Shown in pieces: positions 9,017 to 17,603 of a DNA stretch of 64,000 nucleotides. The translations under genes and the position numbers were made by a program. The notes under the pieces were generated by a model. The model made no database searches and had not been told where the DNA came from. It worked only from the letters and a program-made list of their open reading frames with translations. Within the stretch, counting starts at the first letter, position 1; every line of letters starts with the position of its first letter. The stretch lies in assembly GCA_019239415.1 (NCBI GenBank), contig JAFAZW010000001.1, positions 62,001 to 126,000 on the forward strand. The letters are read 5' to 3'. The DNA comes from Alphaproteobacteria bacterium (GTDB lineage: Bacteria; Pseudomonadota; Alphaproteobacteria; Sphingomonadales; Sphingomonadaceae).

Positions 9017-10288
9017 ATGAAATTCGCCTTCGCCGCCGCCGCCGCCTTCGTCGCCGCGCCGGCCGCCGCCGACACCGTCGTCGTCACCGCCGACCGGATG
9101 GTCGACGTCCTCGCCGGTTCGACGGTCGAGCAACCGGTGGTCGTCATCACCGACGGCCGCATCGTCTCGGTCACCGGCCGCGGGGCGGCTCGTCCGAACA
9201 TCCCCGCCGGTGCACGCCGCATCGACCTCCCCGGCCGCACGATCCTGCCCGGCCTCATCGACATGCATGTCCACCTGACCTCGCTGGCCGAGATCGGCGG
9301 CTATCGCGGCTTCGAATATACGGACAGCTTCTGGAGCGCGGTCGGATCGGCCAATGCCGCCAAGACCCTGCGCGCCGGCTTCACCACGGTACGCAACGTC
9401 GGCGCCGACGGCTTCCAGGACGTGGGGCTGAGGCAGGCCATCGACGGCGGCTGGCTGCAGGGACCCCGTATCGTCACCGCCGGCTATGCGATCGGCGCCA
9501 CCGGCGGCCATTGCGACGAGAGCAAGCTTCCGCCCTCCTACGACCGCAAGGAGGTGAACATCGTCAACAGCCCCGAGGAGGCGCGGGCGAAGGTCCGCTG
9601 GCTCCACAAATACGGGGCGCAGGTGATCAAGATCTGCGCGACCGGCGGCGTCTTCTCTCACGGCGACGCGGTCGGCGCGCAGCAATTGACCTTCGACGAG
9701 ATGAAGGCGATCGCGGAGGAAGCGCACATGCTGGGCCTGCGCGTCGCCGCCCACGCCCATGGCGACGAGGGCATCCGCGCCGCCATCCTCGCCGGCATCG
9801 ACACGATCGAGCATTGCAGCCTGGCCAGCGACGCGACCATCGCGCTCGCCGCGCAGAAGCGCACCTGGTTCGACATGGACATCTACAATGACGACTACAT
9901 CCTCGCGACCGGCACCGCGAACGGCACCGAGCAGGCGAGCATCGACAAGGAGAAGATGATCGGCCGGCTGCAGCGCGAGACCTTCCGCAAGGCGGTGCGC
10001 GCCGGCGTGCCGATGCTGTTCGGCACCGATGCCGGGGTCTATCCCCACGGCGACAACGGGCGGCAGTTCGCCAAGATGGTCGAATGGGGGATGACGCCGA
10101 TGCAGGCGATCCAGGCGGCGACGAAGAGCGCGGCCATCGCCCTCAACCGCGAGAGCGACGTCGGCGCGATCGCGCCGGGCCGTTACGGCGACATCGTCGC
10201 GGTCGCCGGCGATCCTTTGAAGGACGTGCGGCTGCTCGAGCATCCCGACACCGTCATCAAGGGCGGCGAGGTGGTGAAGCGCGACTGA
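9017..10288 (+). CDS. Secreted amidohydrolase-family metal-dependent hydrolase
   Basis: A 423-residue protein with a signal peptide (MKFAFAAAAAFVAAPAAA). The fold is the amidohydrolase TIM barrel: HVH in LIDMHVHLT, a lysine in AQVIKICATGG, histidines in AAHAHGDEG and IEHCSLA, and the catalytic Asp in MLFGTDAGVYPHG. The C-terminal strand domain includes RYGDIVAVAGDPL. This type covers imidazolonepropionase-like enzymes and Xaa-Pro dipeptidases; a periplasmic cyclic amide or peptide substrate is plausible. The start at 9017 gives the clean signal peptide; an ATG 36 nt upstream is less likely. The stop overlaps the next start by one base (TGATG). Confidence 0.88.
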   Translation: MKFAFAAAAAFVAAPAAADTVVVTADRMVDVLAGSTVEQPVVVITDGRIVSVTGRGAARPNIPAGARRIDLPGRTILPGLIDMHVHLTSLAEIGGYRGFEYTDSFWSAVGSANAAKTLRAGFTTVRNVGADGFQDVGLRQAIDGGWLQGPRIVTAGYAIGATGGHCDESKLPPSYDRKEVNIVNSPEEARAKVRWLHKYGAQVIKICATGGVFSHGDAVGAQQLTFDEMKAIAEEAHMLGLRVAAHAHGDEGIRAAILAGIDTIEHCSLASDATIALAAQKRTWFDMDIYNDDYILATGTANGTEQASIDKEKMIGRLQRETFRKAVRAGVPMLFGTDAGVYPHGDNGRQFAKMVEWGMTPMQAIQAATKSAAIALNRESDVGAIAPGRYGDIVAVAGDPLKDVRLLEHPDTVIKGGEVVKRD

Positions 10289-11364
10289 TGCGGTCCGCGG
10301 TCGCCTTGGCAGCCTTGGCCCTGAGCCAGGGCGCGGCCGCGACGCCGCCGCCCTGCCCCGGCCCGCGCACCGACCCCGCCGTGCCGGGCCCGCGCCTCGT
10401 CCTCGACGCGAACTTCCCGGACCCGTTCGTCGCCCGCTTCGGCCGCACTTATTATGCCTATGCGACCGGCGCCCAGCTCGGCGAACGGCGGCGCAACGTC
10501 CAGGTGATCCGTTCCTTGGACCTGCGCAACTGGTCCGCGCCCGCCGAGGCGCTGCCCGACGCGAACCTCCCCCGATGGGCGGATGCCAGGGACGTGCAGG
10601 TGTGGGCGCCGGAAGCGGCCCGGATCGGCGGCCGCTACGTCCTCTACTTCAATGCGCGCCACCGGACCCTGACGCGGACCGAGACGCCGCCGTCCGGTCC
10701 GCAGGTGCTCAAGCGCCATTGCATCGGCGCCGCCGTCGCCGCACGCCCGGAAGGGCCGTATCGCGGGGCGGCAAAGCCCCTCGCCTGCGCCGCGTTCCGC
10801 GACGGCACCATCGACCCGAGCCCGTTCCGCGACTTCGGCGGGCGGCGCTACCTCTACTTCAAGGACGACGGCAATTGCTGCGGCCGTAAGTCGGCGATCT
10901 GGGGCGTGCGCCTCCGCCCCGACGGCCTCGCCCCGGCCGGTGCGCCGGTGAGGCTGTTCGAGAACGACCAATCGCCGGCCAAGTATGACGACTGGGAATG
11001 GCGGGTGGTCGAGGCGCCGACGATGGTGCGGCGCGGCGGCGCTTACATCCTGCTCTATTCCGGCAATTATTTTGGCAACAAGAACTATTCGGTCGGCTAC
11101 CGCGTCTGCGCCGGCCCGCTCGGCCCCTGCCGCGACCCCGGGGACAATCCGATCCTCTGGTCCCACCGCGCCTCGCCGCTGATCGGCCCCGGCAGCCAGT
11201 CGGTGCTCGCAGCGCGGACGGGCGACCTCATCTTCTTCCACGGCTGGAACCGCGACCCCGACGCGCACGAGGTCGCCGGCGTCCACAAACGCTGCCTCTA
11301 CGTCGCCCCGCTCGAGTGGGTTCGCGGCCGCCCCCGCGTCGCCGGCGGCACCCCGCAGCCCTGA
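10288..11364 (+). CDS. Glycoside hydrolase family 43-like protein, secreted
   Basis: A 358-residue protein with a short signal peptide (SAVALAALALSQGAAA). The five-bladed propeller features of GH43/GH117-type enzymes are present: the base Asp in DANFPDPFVARF, VWAPEAARIGGRYVLYF, the middle Asp in DGTIDPSPFRDF, and the acid Glu in VVEAPTMVRRGG. This family removes arabinose or xylose from plant polysaccharides. Note WAPEA where WAPD is more usual. It is co-transcribed with the amidohydrolase (one-base overlap). Fold assignment is good, substrate unknown. Confidence 0.85.
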   Translation: MRSAVALAALALSQGAAATPPPCPGPRTDPAVPGPRLVLDANFPDPFVARFGRTYYAYATGAQLGERRRNVQVIRSLDLRNWSAPAEALPDANLPRWADARDVQVWAPEAARIGGRYVLYFNARHRTLTRTETPPSGPQVLKRHCIGAAVAARPEGPYRGAAKPLACAAFRDGTIDPSPFRDFGGRRYLYFKDDGNCCGRKSAIWGVRLRPDGLAPAGAPVRLFENDQSPAKYDDWEWRVVEAPTMVRRGGAYILLYSGNYFGNKNYSVGYRVCAGPLGPCRDPGDNPILWSHRASPLIGPGSQSVLAARTGDLIFFHGWNRDPDAHEVAGVHKRCLYVAPLEWVRGRPRVAGGTPQP

Positions 11365-11367
11365 CGG

Positions 11368-11853
11368 CTAGGACTCCGTCGTCGCCGCATAGGCCCGCAT
11401 CAGCGGCTCCCAGTCCGCCAGCGGCGGATCGCGCTCGTAGCGGTGCGGGGCGCGCGTTTCGGCCCAGGGAAGCTGCTCCGATGTCCACAGTTCGACGAAC
11501 GGCGCGAACCAGCCATGATCGTCGAGCATGGTCGGGCGCAAGTTGACGAACCAGTCGAACCCGTCGGCGCGGGTGAACAGCCAGCTCTTGCAGCGGGGGC
11601 AGTGGAAATGGTGCTGCTGCGGATGGTGGGTGCCGCCGATGACGGGTTCGCCCGCGGTCAGTTCGAACCCGTCGGCCGGCAAGGTCAGGGTCAACGAGAA
11701 GGCGCTGGCGCTCATCCGCTGGCAGCCGCTGCAGTGGCAGGCGCCGGCGAGGAGCGGCGGCTTGGTCACGCGCAGGCGGACCGCGCCGCAGCGGCAGCCG
11801 CCTTCCCACGGCAGCGGCGGCGGCCTCGAGGGCGTCGGGTCGATCTCAGTCAT
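11368..11853 (-). CDS. GFA / CENP-V family zinc protein
   Basis: A 161-residue protein with the GFA zinc pattern: CRCGAVR (about 21-27), CHCSGCQRMSASAF (about 39-52) and CPRCKSWLF further on. Proteins of this fold were named for glutathione-dependent formaldehyde activation, but that activity is doubtful for most members. It converges with the GH43 gene, with a 3-nt gap. Two conserved zinc sites are intact. Confidence 0.88.
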   Translation of the reverse strand: MTEIDPTPSRPPPLPWEGGCRCGAVRLRVTKPPLLAGACHCSGCQRMSASAFSLTLTLPADGFELTAGEPVIGGTHHPQQHHFHCPRCKSWLFTRADGFDWFVNLRPTMLDDHGWFAPFVELWTSEQLPWAETRAPHRYERDPPLADWEPLMRAYAATTES

Positions 11854-11902
11854 CGGCCTTTTTCATTACGCCGGCGGGTCAGGCGCGGCTAGGGCGGAGG
11901 CG

Positions 11903-12241
11903 ATGCCGCTCGACGATCCCCAGGCCATCGCCCGCGCCTTCGCCGACGCGGTGAACATGACCGCGGACGAGATCGACGCGTGGCTGGAGACGCCGGAGAG
12001 CCGCAAGGTCGGCTTCCGGCGCGAGGGCGCGGCGGAGTCGGTCGGCCACGCTTCCGGCCGTCGCATCGCGGCGATCCTCCGCACGCCGGAACCCGAACGG
12101 ACGGCGGAGGATTACGCCCACATGCGCAAGGTCGTCGGCTTCGTCCGCCGCCACCGCGCGCAGGAGCCGGCCAACCCCGTCACCTCGCGCTGGCGCTGGT
12201 CGCTGATGAACTGGGGCTGCGACCCGTTGAAGGATATCTAG
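11903..12241 (+). CDS. DUF3140 domain protein
   Basis: A 112-residue protein. The pattern ADEIDAWLETPESRKVGF, then ESVGHASGRRIAAIL, DYAHMRKVVGFVRRHRAQ and SRWRWSLMNWGCDPLK matches the DUF3140 family, a small probably DNA-associated family of unknown function. The ATG at 11903 is the only start that leaves the domain complete. It is followed 12 nt later by the cupin gene, preceded by GGGAGCGAGAGCG, so they are likely one operon. Confidence 0.82.
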   Translation: MPLDDPQAIARAFADAVNMTADEIDAWLETPESRKVGFRREGAAESVGHASGRRIAAILRTPEPERTAEDYAHMRKVVGFVRRHRAQEPANPVTSRWRWSLMNWGCDPLKDI

Positions 12242-12253
12242 GGAGCGAGAGCG

Positions 12254-12664
12254 ATGAAGGGCTATTGCGACAATATCGAACGGCGCACCGTCGAGAACGA
12301 CGATTTCCGCCGCGTCCTCTACACCGGCAAGCACCTCCAGCTGGTGCTGATGACGCTGAAGCCCGGCGAGGAGATCGGCGAGGAGGTGCATGAGGATCGC
12401 GACCAGTTCTTCCGCATCGAGGAGGGCCAGGGCACCGTCTATATCGACGGGATGGGGAACGAGGTGGAGGACGACTTTGCGGTGATCGTCCCCGCGGGCG
12501 CGCGCCACAACGTCGTCAATACCGGCGACGAGCCGCTCCGCCTCTACACGCTGTACGGGCCGCCCGAGCACAAGGACGGCGTCGTCCACAAGGACAAGGC
12601 CCAGGCCGAGCGCGACCACGACAACGACCATTGGGACGGCGAGACCAGCGAGAAGGCCGGCTAG
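12254..12664 (+). CDS. Cupin-domain protein
   Basis: A 136-residue single-domain cupin. EVHEDRDQFFRIEEGQGTV contains the first cupin motif (H, D/E, E) and VPAGARHNVVNTGDEPLRLYT the second (H, N). The tail from about residue 108 is unusually rich in D, K, E and H (HKDGVVHKDKAQAERDHDND). Metal-dependent stabilising or isomerase roles are known for the fold; no specific function can be given. Second gene after DUF3140. Confidence 0.85.
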   Translation: MKGYCDNIERRTVENDDFRRVLYTGKHLQLVLMTLKPGEEIGEEVHEDRDQFFRIEEGQGTVYIDGMGNEVEDDFAVIVPAGARHNVVNTGDEPLRLYTLYGPPEHKDGVVHKDKAQAERDHDNDHWDGETSEKAG

Positions 12665-12714
12665 GACGTTCGCCCCTGCGGCCGAGCCCGGTTCGTCATG
12701 CCGGACGGAGGGAC

Positions 12715-12739
12715 CCCATCAAAGTATTACTTTGATGGG
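12715..12739. terminator. Perfect 11-bp hairpin between convergent cupin and EVE genes
   Basis: CCCATCAAAGT, loop ATT, ACTTTGATGGG. It lies within a larger inverted element (ATGCCGGA near 12698 and TCCGGCAT near 12747) in the gap 12665-12860. There is no T-run, so it could equally be a REP core. Further on, ACCCCGG/CCGGGGT at 12796-12817 makes another short inverted repeat. Confidence 0.45.
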
Positions 12740-12860
12740 AACCCTGATCCGGCATCCACCTTCTGCCTTCAATGTCCGTTGCTTGGGGAAGGCGGACCCC
12801 GGCCCAAGACCGGGGTCACGATCCCATCTGGGGGTTCGACGCTGTAGCACCGAACTGGGC

Positions 12861-13262
12861 TCAGGCGCCGGCAAGCTCCAGGATCGCCGCCCATTCCCCG
12901 TCGCGGACCGGCGAGACCGAGAGGCGCGACTGGCGGAGCATCTCGAGGGCGGCGAGGCGGGGCTCGGCCTTCATCGCTTTCAGCGTCACCGCGTGCGCCA
13001 GCGCGCGCACCGGCTCGACCCGCACCGAGACCCAGTCGGCGTCCTTCGGGTCGGGCGCCGCCGCGCGGGCGATGCGCATGATGCCGACCGCCGCCTTGTC
13101 GGCGCCGCTATGGTAGAAGAGCGCCGCGTCCCCGACGCGCATCGCCCTGAGGTGGAGCCGCGCGGCGGGGTTACGGACCCCGTCCCATTCGGTGCCGCCG
13201 TCGCGCAGCAGGTCGTCCCAGCCGTAGCTGCCGGGCTCCGACTTCATCAGCCAGTGCGCCAT
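12861..13262 (-). CDS. EVE domain protein
   Basis: A 133-residue protein that begins MAHWLMKSEPGSYGWDDLL, the classic EVE-domain opening. VRNPAARLHLRAMRVGDAAL and LFYHSGADKAAVGIMRIA complete the PUA-like fold. EVE domains bind modified bases in RNA or DNA. The start at 13262 is preceded by GAGGAGAAGCGG; a longer start at 13349 would add an arginine-rich tail unlike the family. Convergent with the cupin gene. Confidence 0.92.
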   Translation of the reverse strand: MAHWLMKSEPGSYGWDDLLRDGGTEWDGVRNPAARLHLRAMRVGDAALFYHSGADKAAVGIMRIARAAAPDPKDADWVSVRVEPVRALAHAVTLKAMKAEPRLAALEMLRQSRLSVSPVRDGEWAAILELAGA

Positions 13263-13601
13263 CCGCTTCTCCTCCTCGTGCCGCGATTCGGCTGAGTTCC
13301 CGTCGATACGGCGGCGACCAACCGTGCGCAAAAGTGGCCGGAAAACCACGCCCGCTCAAAAAGTTCCGCGCCGCTCAACTTTTTTCTTCGGCGTATCCCT
13401 GCGGCCACACGGTTCGTCGCGCGAATCGGGGCCGGATGTTGCACGACGGCCCCGGTTCCACCATTTGCCGCTCAGCCACAGAGCGAGAGCGGGGGCCCGC
13501 GGCGCGAGACGCGCCGGCCGGCGGCACGCGAGACGGGGGGCGATCGGGGATGCGGTTCTCGCATCCGGGGGATCGGGCACCCGCATACGAAAAGAGAGTC
13601 G
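13263..13601. other. Divergent intergenic region between EVE and SleB-like genes
   Basis: No gene is supported. It contains a T-rich stretch (CTTTTTTCTTC near 13380) and a 7-bp hairpin GGATGCG / CGCATCC at 13548-13566 about 36 nt before the SleB start. Promoters for both genes should lie here; no clear -35/-10 pair was found. Confidence 0.5.
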
Positions 13602-14240
13602 ATGACCCGGACCCTTCGGGCGGCGGAGCTTTCCGCCGCGACGGTCGCGCTGTTCGCGGCCGTGAGCTTTGCCGCGCCCTCCCTCGCCGACACCGGCGCG
13701 CCGCAGCCCGGCCACACCGCGACGGCCGCCGCGCCGCAGGGCTATCTGGCGGCGATCTACGCGAAGGCCGTGGCGGTGCTCGGGCTCGACGAAGCGTCCC
13801 CGCCGGCCGCCCCCGCGGTCCAGAAAAGCCTCGACGAGCTCGTCGGCGAGCATGAGGCGACCGCCGCCACGGACGGCGAGCAGGACTGCCTCGCCAAGGC
13901 CGTCTATTTCGAGAGCCGCGGCGAGCCGATCGAGGGCCAGCTCGCCGTCGCCGAGGTGGTGATGAACCGCGCCGCCTCGGGCCGCTACCCGACCAGCCTG
14001 TGCGACGTCATCACCCAGAAGGCGCAATTCTCCTTCATCCGCCACGGCCGCTTCCCGACGCCGGACGAGACCTCCCAGGCGTGGCGCAAGGCGGTGGCGA
14101 TCGCCACCATCGCCCGCGACAAGCTGGTCTCCACCTTGCCGTCTGACGTGCTCTGGTACCATGCCGACTATGTCGCCCCGGCCTGGGGCAAGCGCCTCAC
14201 CCGCACCGCCCAGATCGGCCTCCACATCTTCTATAGCTGA
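13602..14240 (+). CDS. SleB-type cell wall hydrolase
   Basis: A 212-residue protein with a signal peptide (VALFAAVSFAAPSLA, about 15-29). A Pro/Ala-rich linker leads to a Hydrolase_2 (SleB) domain from about residue 95: CLAKAVYFESRGEPIEGQLA with the catalytic Glu, VVMNRAASGRYP, and SDVLWYHADYVAPAWGKRL. SleB-like enzymes are peptidoglycan lytic transglycosylases or amidases of the envelope. In alphaproteobacteria, which do not sporulate, they act in wall remodelling. GAGAG precedes the ATG. Confidence 0.9.
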   Translation: MTRTLRAAELSAATVALFAAVSFAAPSLADTGAPQPGHTATAAAPQGYLAAIYAKAVAVLGLDEASPPAAPAVQKSLDELVGEHEATAATDGEQDCLAKAVYFESRGEPIEGQLAVAEVVMNRAASGRYPTSLCDVITQKAQFSFIRHGRFPTPDETSQAWRKAVAIATIARDKLVSTLPSDVLWYHADYVAPAWGKRLTRTAQIGLHIFYS

Positions 14241-14272
14241 GCTGATTGCTCCTCGCCGGAAACGGGGAGAAG

Positions 14273-14839
14273 CTATTTCATCGTCCGGAACGTCACCGAG
14301 TAACGGAGCGCCTCGGCCGGCGGGATCGAATGCTCCCACTCGGTACGCGCCGGGCCGCTGAGGAGGTAGGCGCTGCGCGGTGCGACGACGAGGGCGCGGC
14401 GCTCCCACCTGGCGCCGGCCTTGCGGCGGAAGCGCAGCCGCGCCGGCGACAGGAGCGAGACGCCGACGACGTCGCCGAACACCGCGCGGTCGCGATGCCA
14501 GCCGATCGCCGCGCCCGGCGCATATTCGGTCAGCAGGACATGCTCCAGCCGCTCCGGCGCGAGGCCCGCCCAGCGCGCCGCCTTGTCGCGCAGCGGCAGG
14601 AGCCAGTCCGGGATCGGCTCGGCCGCCTGCAGGCCGCTGCCGTCGAAGACGTAGTGCCAGCCGTAGCTGTGGGTGCGCCGCTTGCCCTCGAAGCCGTGGA
14701 AGGCGAAGGCCGCGAACGGCACCTCCCGCATCCGCCGGACGAGCGCCTCCTCCCCGCCGGCATCGAGCAGCGCGGTGGCGTAGCGCAGGCCCTCCGGCAA
14801 CGCGGGATCATTGTCGAACAGGCGGGGTGCGCTCATCAT
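14273..14839 (-). CDS. AlkB-like 2-oxoglutarate-dependent dioxygenase
   Basis: A 188-residue protein. The iron ligands H and D are in IGWHRDRAVFG, the distal H in TEWEHSIPP, and the 2OG-binding arginines in LRYSVTFR. YGWHYVF and LLTEYAPGAAIGWH are typical of the short AlkB group. These enzymes remove alkyl groups from DNA, RNA or protein. It is shorter than E. coli AlkB (216), matching the ABH-type homologues. It converges with the SleB-like gene (32-nt gap). Confidence 0.88.
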   Translation of the reverse strand: MMSAPRLFDNDPALPEGLRYATALLDAGGEEALVRRMREVPFAAFAFHGFEGKRRTHSYGWHYVFDGSGLQAAEPIPDWLLPLRDKAARWAGLAPERLEHVLLTEYAPGAAIGWHRDRAVFGDVVGVSLLSPARLRFRRKAGARWERRALVVAPRSAYLLSGPARTEWEHSIPPAEALRYSVTFRTMK

Positions 14840-14930
14840 CGCTGATCAACCAAGCATCTGGCTTCGGCTAACAATTCGGCAACCCTTTCTGTGCCATAGG
14901 CCTCGCGACATTTCTCCGGGTGGGGCTGCA

Positions 14931-15785
14931 ATGCACGAAATCCGTTCCACGATCCTCGGCGACGCCAAGGCCAATCTCGTCGCCCACAAGGCCAAGAAGG
15001 GCGAGGCGGGGACGGCCGGCCTCAGCCGCATCGCCATCAAGCGCCAGGAAACCCGGATCACCAACCAGCGGCTCGAGGACCGTCACCGCGACGTCGTCGA
15101 GGCGGCGACCATCGTCTTCCGCCGGAAGCGACTGTCCGTCGGCGTCGTCAACGTCTCGTCCCGCGGGGCCATGCTCGTGACCGACATCGAGCCCAAGATC
15201 GGCGAGAAGCTCGACATCCTGTTCACGCCCGACAACAAGACCAAGTCCGCGGTGCGGTGGGTGCGCGCGGGGCGGATCGGCATCGAGTTCCTCGACGAGA
15301 CGATCTTTTGGGAGACCGGCGCCACCTTTCGCTACGAGCCGGCCGCGCCGGAGCACGCGGCGGATGAGGAAGCCGAAGCGGGGCGCGTCTACCAGCTGCG
15401 TGAGCCGCGCCAGCGCCTGCTCCGTTCCGGCACGCTGCACTGGGGCAAGATCTCGATCCCGGTGCGGCTACGCAACATCTCCGGCGGCGGCGCCCAGCTG
15501 GAAAGCGACCGCCAGCTTCAGCCCGGCTCGGAGGTCGAGCTCGACCTCGGCGAAGGGGGGTGCAAGGCCGCCGAGATCCGCTGGTCGAGCGACGGCCAGG
15601 TGGGGCTTCGCTTCTTCGAGGATTTCGACTTCGAAGCGCTGGCCGCGCAGGCCCAGCCGGCCGAGCGGCCGGCCGAAATGCTTAAGCCGGCTTGGCTGGA
15701 GACCGAGCTCGATCCGGACTCGCCGTGGGCGGCGCGCTTTGAGCGGCTGACGCTCACCGAGCTGCGCGCCCTCGACAAGGACTGA
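14931..15785 (+). CDS. Protein with two PilZ domains
   Basis: A 284-residue protein. Two similar beta-barrel modules are visible: the first around RLSVGVVNVSSRGAMLVTDI with VRWVRAGRIGIEF, the second around IPVRLRNISGGGAQLESDR with IRWSSDGQVGLRF. These match PilZ cores, which often bind cyclic di-GMP through an RxxxR and D/NxSxxG pattern; NVSSRG and NISGGG are the second half of that pattern. Upstream arginines (RRKR in module 1) could give the first half. The start at 14931 follows a REP-free gap; an earlier in-frame start overlaps the alkB promoter. Confidence 0.82.
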   Translation: MHEIRSTILGDAKANLVAHKAKKGEAGTAGLSRIAIKRQETRITNQRLEDRHRDVVEAATIVFRRKRLSVGVVNVSSRGAMLVTDIEPKIGEKLDILFTPDNKTKSAVRWVRAGRIGIEFLDETIFWETGATFRYEPAAPEHAADEEAEAGRVYQLREPRQRLLRSGTLHWGKISIPVRLRNISGGGAQLESDRQLQPGSEVELDLGEGGCKAAEIRWSSDGQVGLRFFEDFDFEALAAQAQPAERPAEMLKPAWLETELDPDSPWAARFERLTLTELRALDKD

Positions 15786-15792
15786 GCTCCCC

Positions 15793-15870
15793 CGTCATTG
15801 CGAAGCGAAGCAATCCCTGGTGGCTGGATTGCTTCATCCCCCGGCTGCGCCGGGCTCCTCGCATTGACGG
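15793..15870. repeat. REP-like inverted element at a convergent junction
   Basis: CGTCATTGCGAAGCG... with internal CAATCC / GGATTG arms and closing ...CTCGCATTGACGG. This is the pattern of sphingomonad intergenic REPs. It separates the ends of the PilZ and DUF3592 genes. Confidence 0.75.
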
Positions 15871-15880
15871 CTGAGGGCGG

Positions 15881-16345
15881 TCACTTCGCCATGGCGATGA
15901 AGATGCCGACGACGATGAAGATGAGGCCGGCCGCCGCCATGAACAGATAGGCCGGACCCGGCTTCCTGGTCTCGAGCACACACTCCTCCGGCTTCTCCGG
16001 ATTGTAGCGCACCAGCGGCGCCGTCCCTTCCGTGTAAGGCGCCAGCGCCGCTTCGGCCTTCCTGCGGCTCGAGCTGCGGTAATTGCCGAAGCGCAGCCGC
16101 GTCCCCTGCAGCTCGCGCCCCGCCACCGCATAGCCGTAGGTGACGACCGGGTTGTACCAGGTCGTCGTGTTGCCGTCATTGTCCTCGGATTCCTCGACGT
16201 CGACGCGGCACGAGACGACCCGCCCCGGCGCGGTCGGCCAGGTCTCGGCGGCCTTGGCCTTGCCGACGGCGCGGAAGTGCGCCCAGGCGAATGCCGCGAC
16301 CCAGATCAGGCCGATGAGGATGATCGCGACGGGTACCATGTCCAT
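15881..16345 (-). CDS. DUF3592 family membrane protein
   Basis: A 154-residue protein. An N-terminal helix (VAIILIGLIWVAAFAWAHF) and a C-terminal helix (LFMAAAGLIFIVVGIFIAM) enclose a beta-rich domain with WYNPVVTYGYAVAGRELQG and VRYNPEKPEECVLE. This is the DUF3592 layout, function unknown. The ATG at 16345 has AAGGAGGCGTACAGA upstream, an ideal ribosome-binding site; longer starts are shadows of the divergent hydrolase. Confidence 0.85.
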   Translation of the reverse strand: MDMVPVAIILIGLIWVAAFAWAHFRAVGKAKAAETWPTAPGRVVSCRVDVEESEDNDGNTTTWYNPVVTYGYAVAGRELQGTRLRFGNYRSSSRRKAEAALAPYTEGTAPLVRYNPEKPEECVLETRKPGPAYLFMAAAGLIFIVVGIFIAMAK

Positions 16346-16427
16346 TCTGTACGCCTCCTTGTTTCGGCTTATTGAGCATTGCGAGGACGGCCGAGTAAAG
16401 GGCTGAATCCGCACGGAGGACCCTTGC

Positions 16428-17513
16428 ATGCGCGCCATGTCCGGACTGCTCGTCGCCGCCGCCGCGGCCCTCGCCTCCCCTGCCCCGGCGCAGGCGCCCG
16501 ACTACGGCGCGCAGCTGCGCGACGCGGACGTCGTGCTCAAGGACTTCCGCTTTGCCGACGGGGAGCGGATGGCCGAGCTCAGGATCCACTACGCGACGCT
16601 CGGCACGCCGCACCGCGGCGCCGACGGCGAGATCGACAATGCGGTGATGGTGCTGCACGGCACCGGCGGCACCGGGCGCCAGTTCCTGGCGCCGCAGTTC
16701 GCGGGCGAGCTGTACGGGCCGGGCCAGCCGCTCGACGTGCGCCGCACCTTCGTGATCCTCCCCGACGGGATCGGCCACGGCAAGTCGTCCAAGCCCTCCG
16801 ACGGCCTGCGCATGCGCTTTCCGAAATACGATTATGCGGACATGGTCGAGGCGCAGCGGCGGATGCTGGCCGAGGGGCTCGGCGTCAAACGGCTGCGGCT
16901 GCTGATGGGCACGTCGATGGGCTGCATGCACGGCTTCGTCTGGGCCGAGACGCACCCGGACTTCGCCCGCGCGATCATGCCGATGGCGTGCCTGCCGACC
17001 GAGATCGCCGGGCACAACCGGATGTGGCGCGACGCGGCGATCAAGGGGATCGAGGCCGATCCGGCGTGGCTGGGCGGCGCGTATCGGGCCGAGCCGCTGC
17101 AGGGGCTGCGCACCGCCGTCAGCCTGCTCCAGGTGGCCGGCTTCGCGCCGCTCTACCTGCAGAAGGCGTACCCGACGCGGGCGGCGGCCGAGGCCTATAT
17201 CGAGGACCGCATCGCCAAGGACCTGCCGACCCGCGACGCCAACGACCTCATCTACCAGCTCGACGCGTCGCGGACCTACAATCCGTGGCCGGCCCTCGAG
17301 CGAATCCGGGCGCCGATCGTCTGGGTCAACAGCGAGGACGACTTCATCAACCCGCCGGGCTACGGCATCGCCGAGGAGGCGGCGCGGCGGATGAAGACGG
17401 CCCGCTACATCCTCGTGCGCGCAACCAGCGACACGCGCGGGCATGGCACGCATACGTGGGCGAAGTTCTGGCGGCAGGAGCTGGTGGACTTGCTGCAGAG
17501 GACCGAGCGGTAG
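16428..17513 (+). CDS. MetX-like alpha/beta hydrolase, secreted
   Basis: A 361-residue protein with a signal peptide (SGLLVAAAAALASPAPAQA). The alpha/beta fold resembles homoserine O-acetyltransferase: LHGTGGTGRQF (oxyanion), ILPDGIGHGKSSKPSDGLR, nucleophile Ser in LMGTSMGCMHGF, Asp in VNSEDDFINPPG, and His in TRGHGTHTW. MetX itself is cytosolic, so the signal peptide argues for an exported esterase rather than methionine synthesis. GCACGGAGGACC lies before the ATG. Divergent from the DUF3592 gene. Confidence 0.87.
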   Translation: MRAMSGLLVAAAAALASPAPAQAPDYGAQLRDADVVLKDFRFADGERMAELRIHYATLGTPHRGADGEIDNAVMVLHGTGGTGRQFLAPQFAGELYGPGQPLDVRRTFVILPDGIGHGKSSKPSDGLRMRFPKYDYADMVEAQRRMLAEGLGVKRLRLLMGTSMGCMHGFVWAETHPDFARAIMPMACLPTEIAGHNRMWRDAAIKGIEADPAWLGGAYRAEPLQGLRTAVSLLQVAGFAPLYLQKAYPTRAAAEAYIEDRIAKDLPTRDANDLIYQLDASRTYNPWPALERIRAPIVWVNSEDDFINPPGYGIAEEAARRMKTARYILVRATSDTRGHGTHTWAKFWRQELVDLLQRTER

Positions 17514-17599
17514 GGGGACATGTTCCTTTCCCCCTGGGAAAGGTACGTGTCCCCTGACTGTGGGGACACGTACCTTCCTTCGGAAGGAACATGTCCCCT
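17514..17599. repeat. GGGGACA-type palindromes (two hairpins) at a convergent junction
   Basis: GGGGACATGTTCCTTTCCCC ... GGTACGTGTCCCC and then GGGGACACGTACCTTCC ... GGAAGGAACATGTCCCC. Two related inverted repeats head to tail fill the gap between convergent genes. They resemble copies near 48277 and 49010. Confidence 0.85.
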
Positions 17600-17603
17600 G
17601 TGC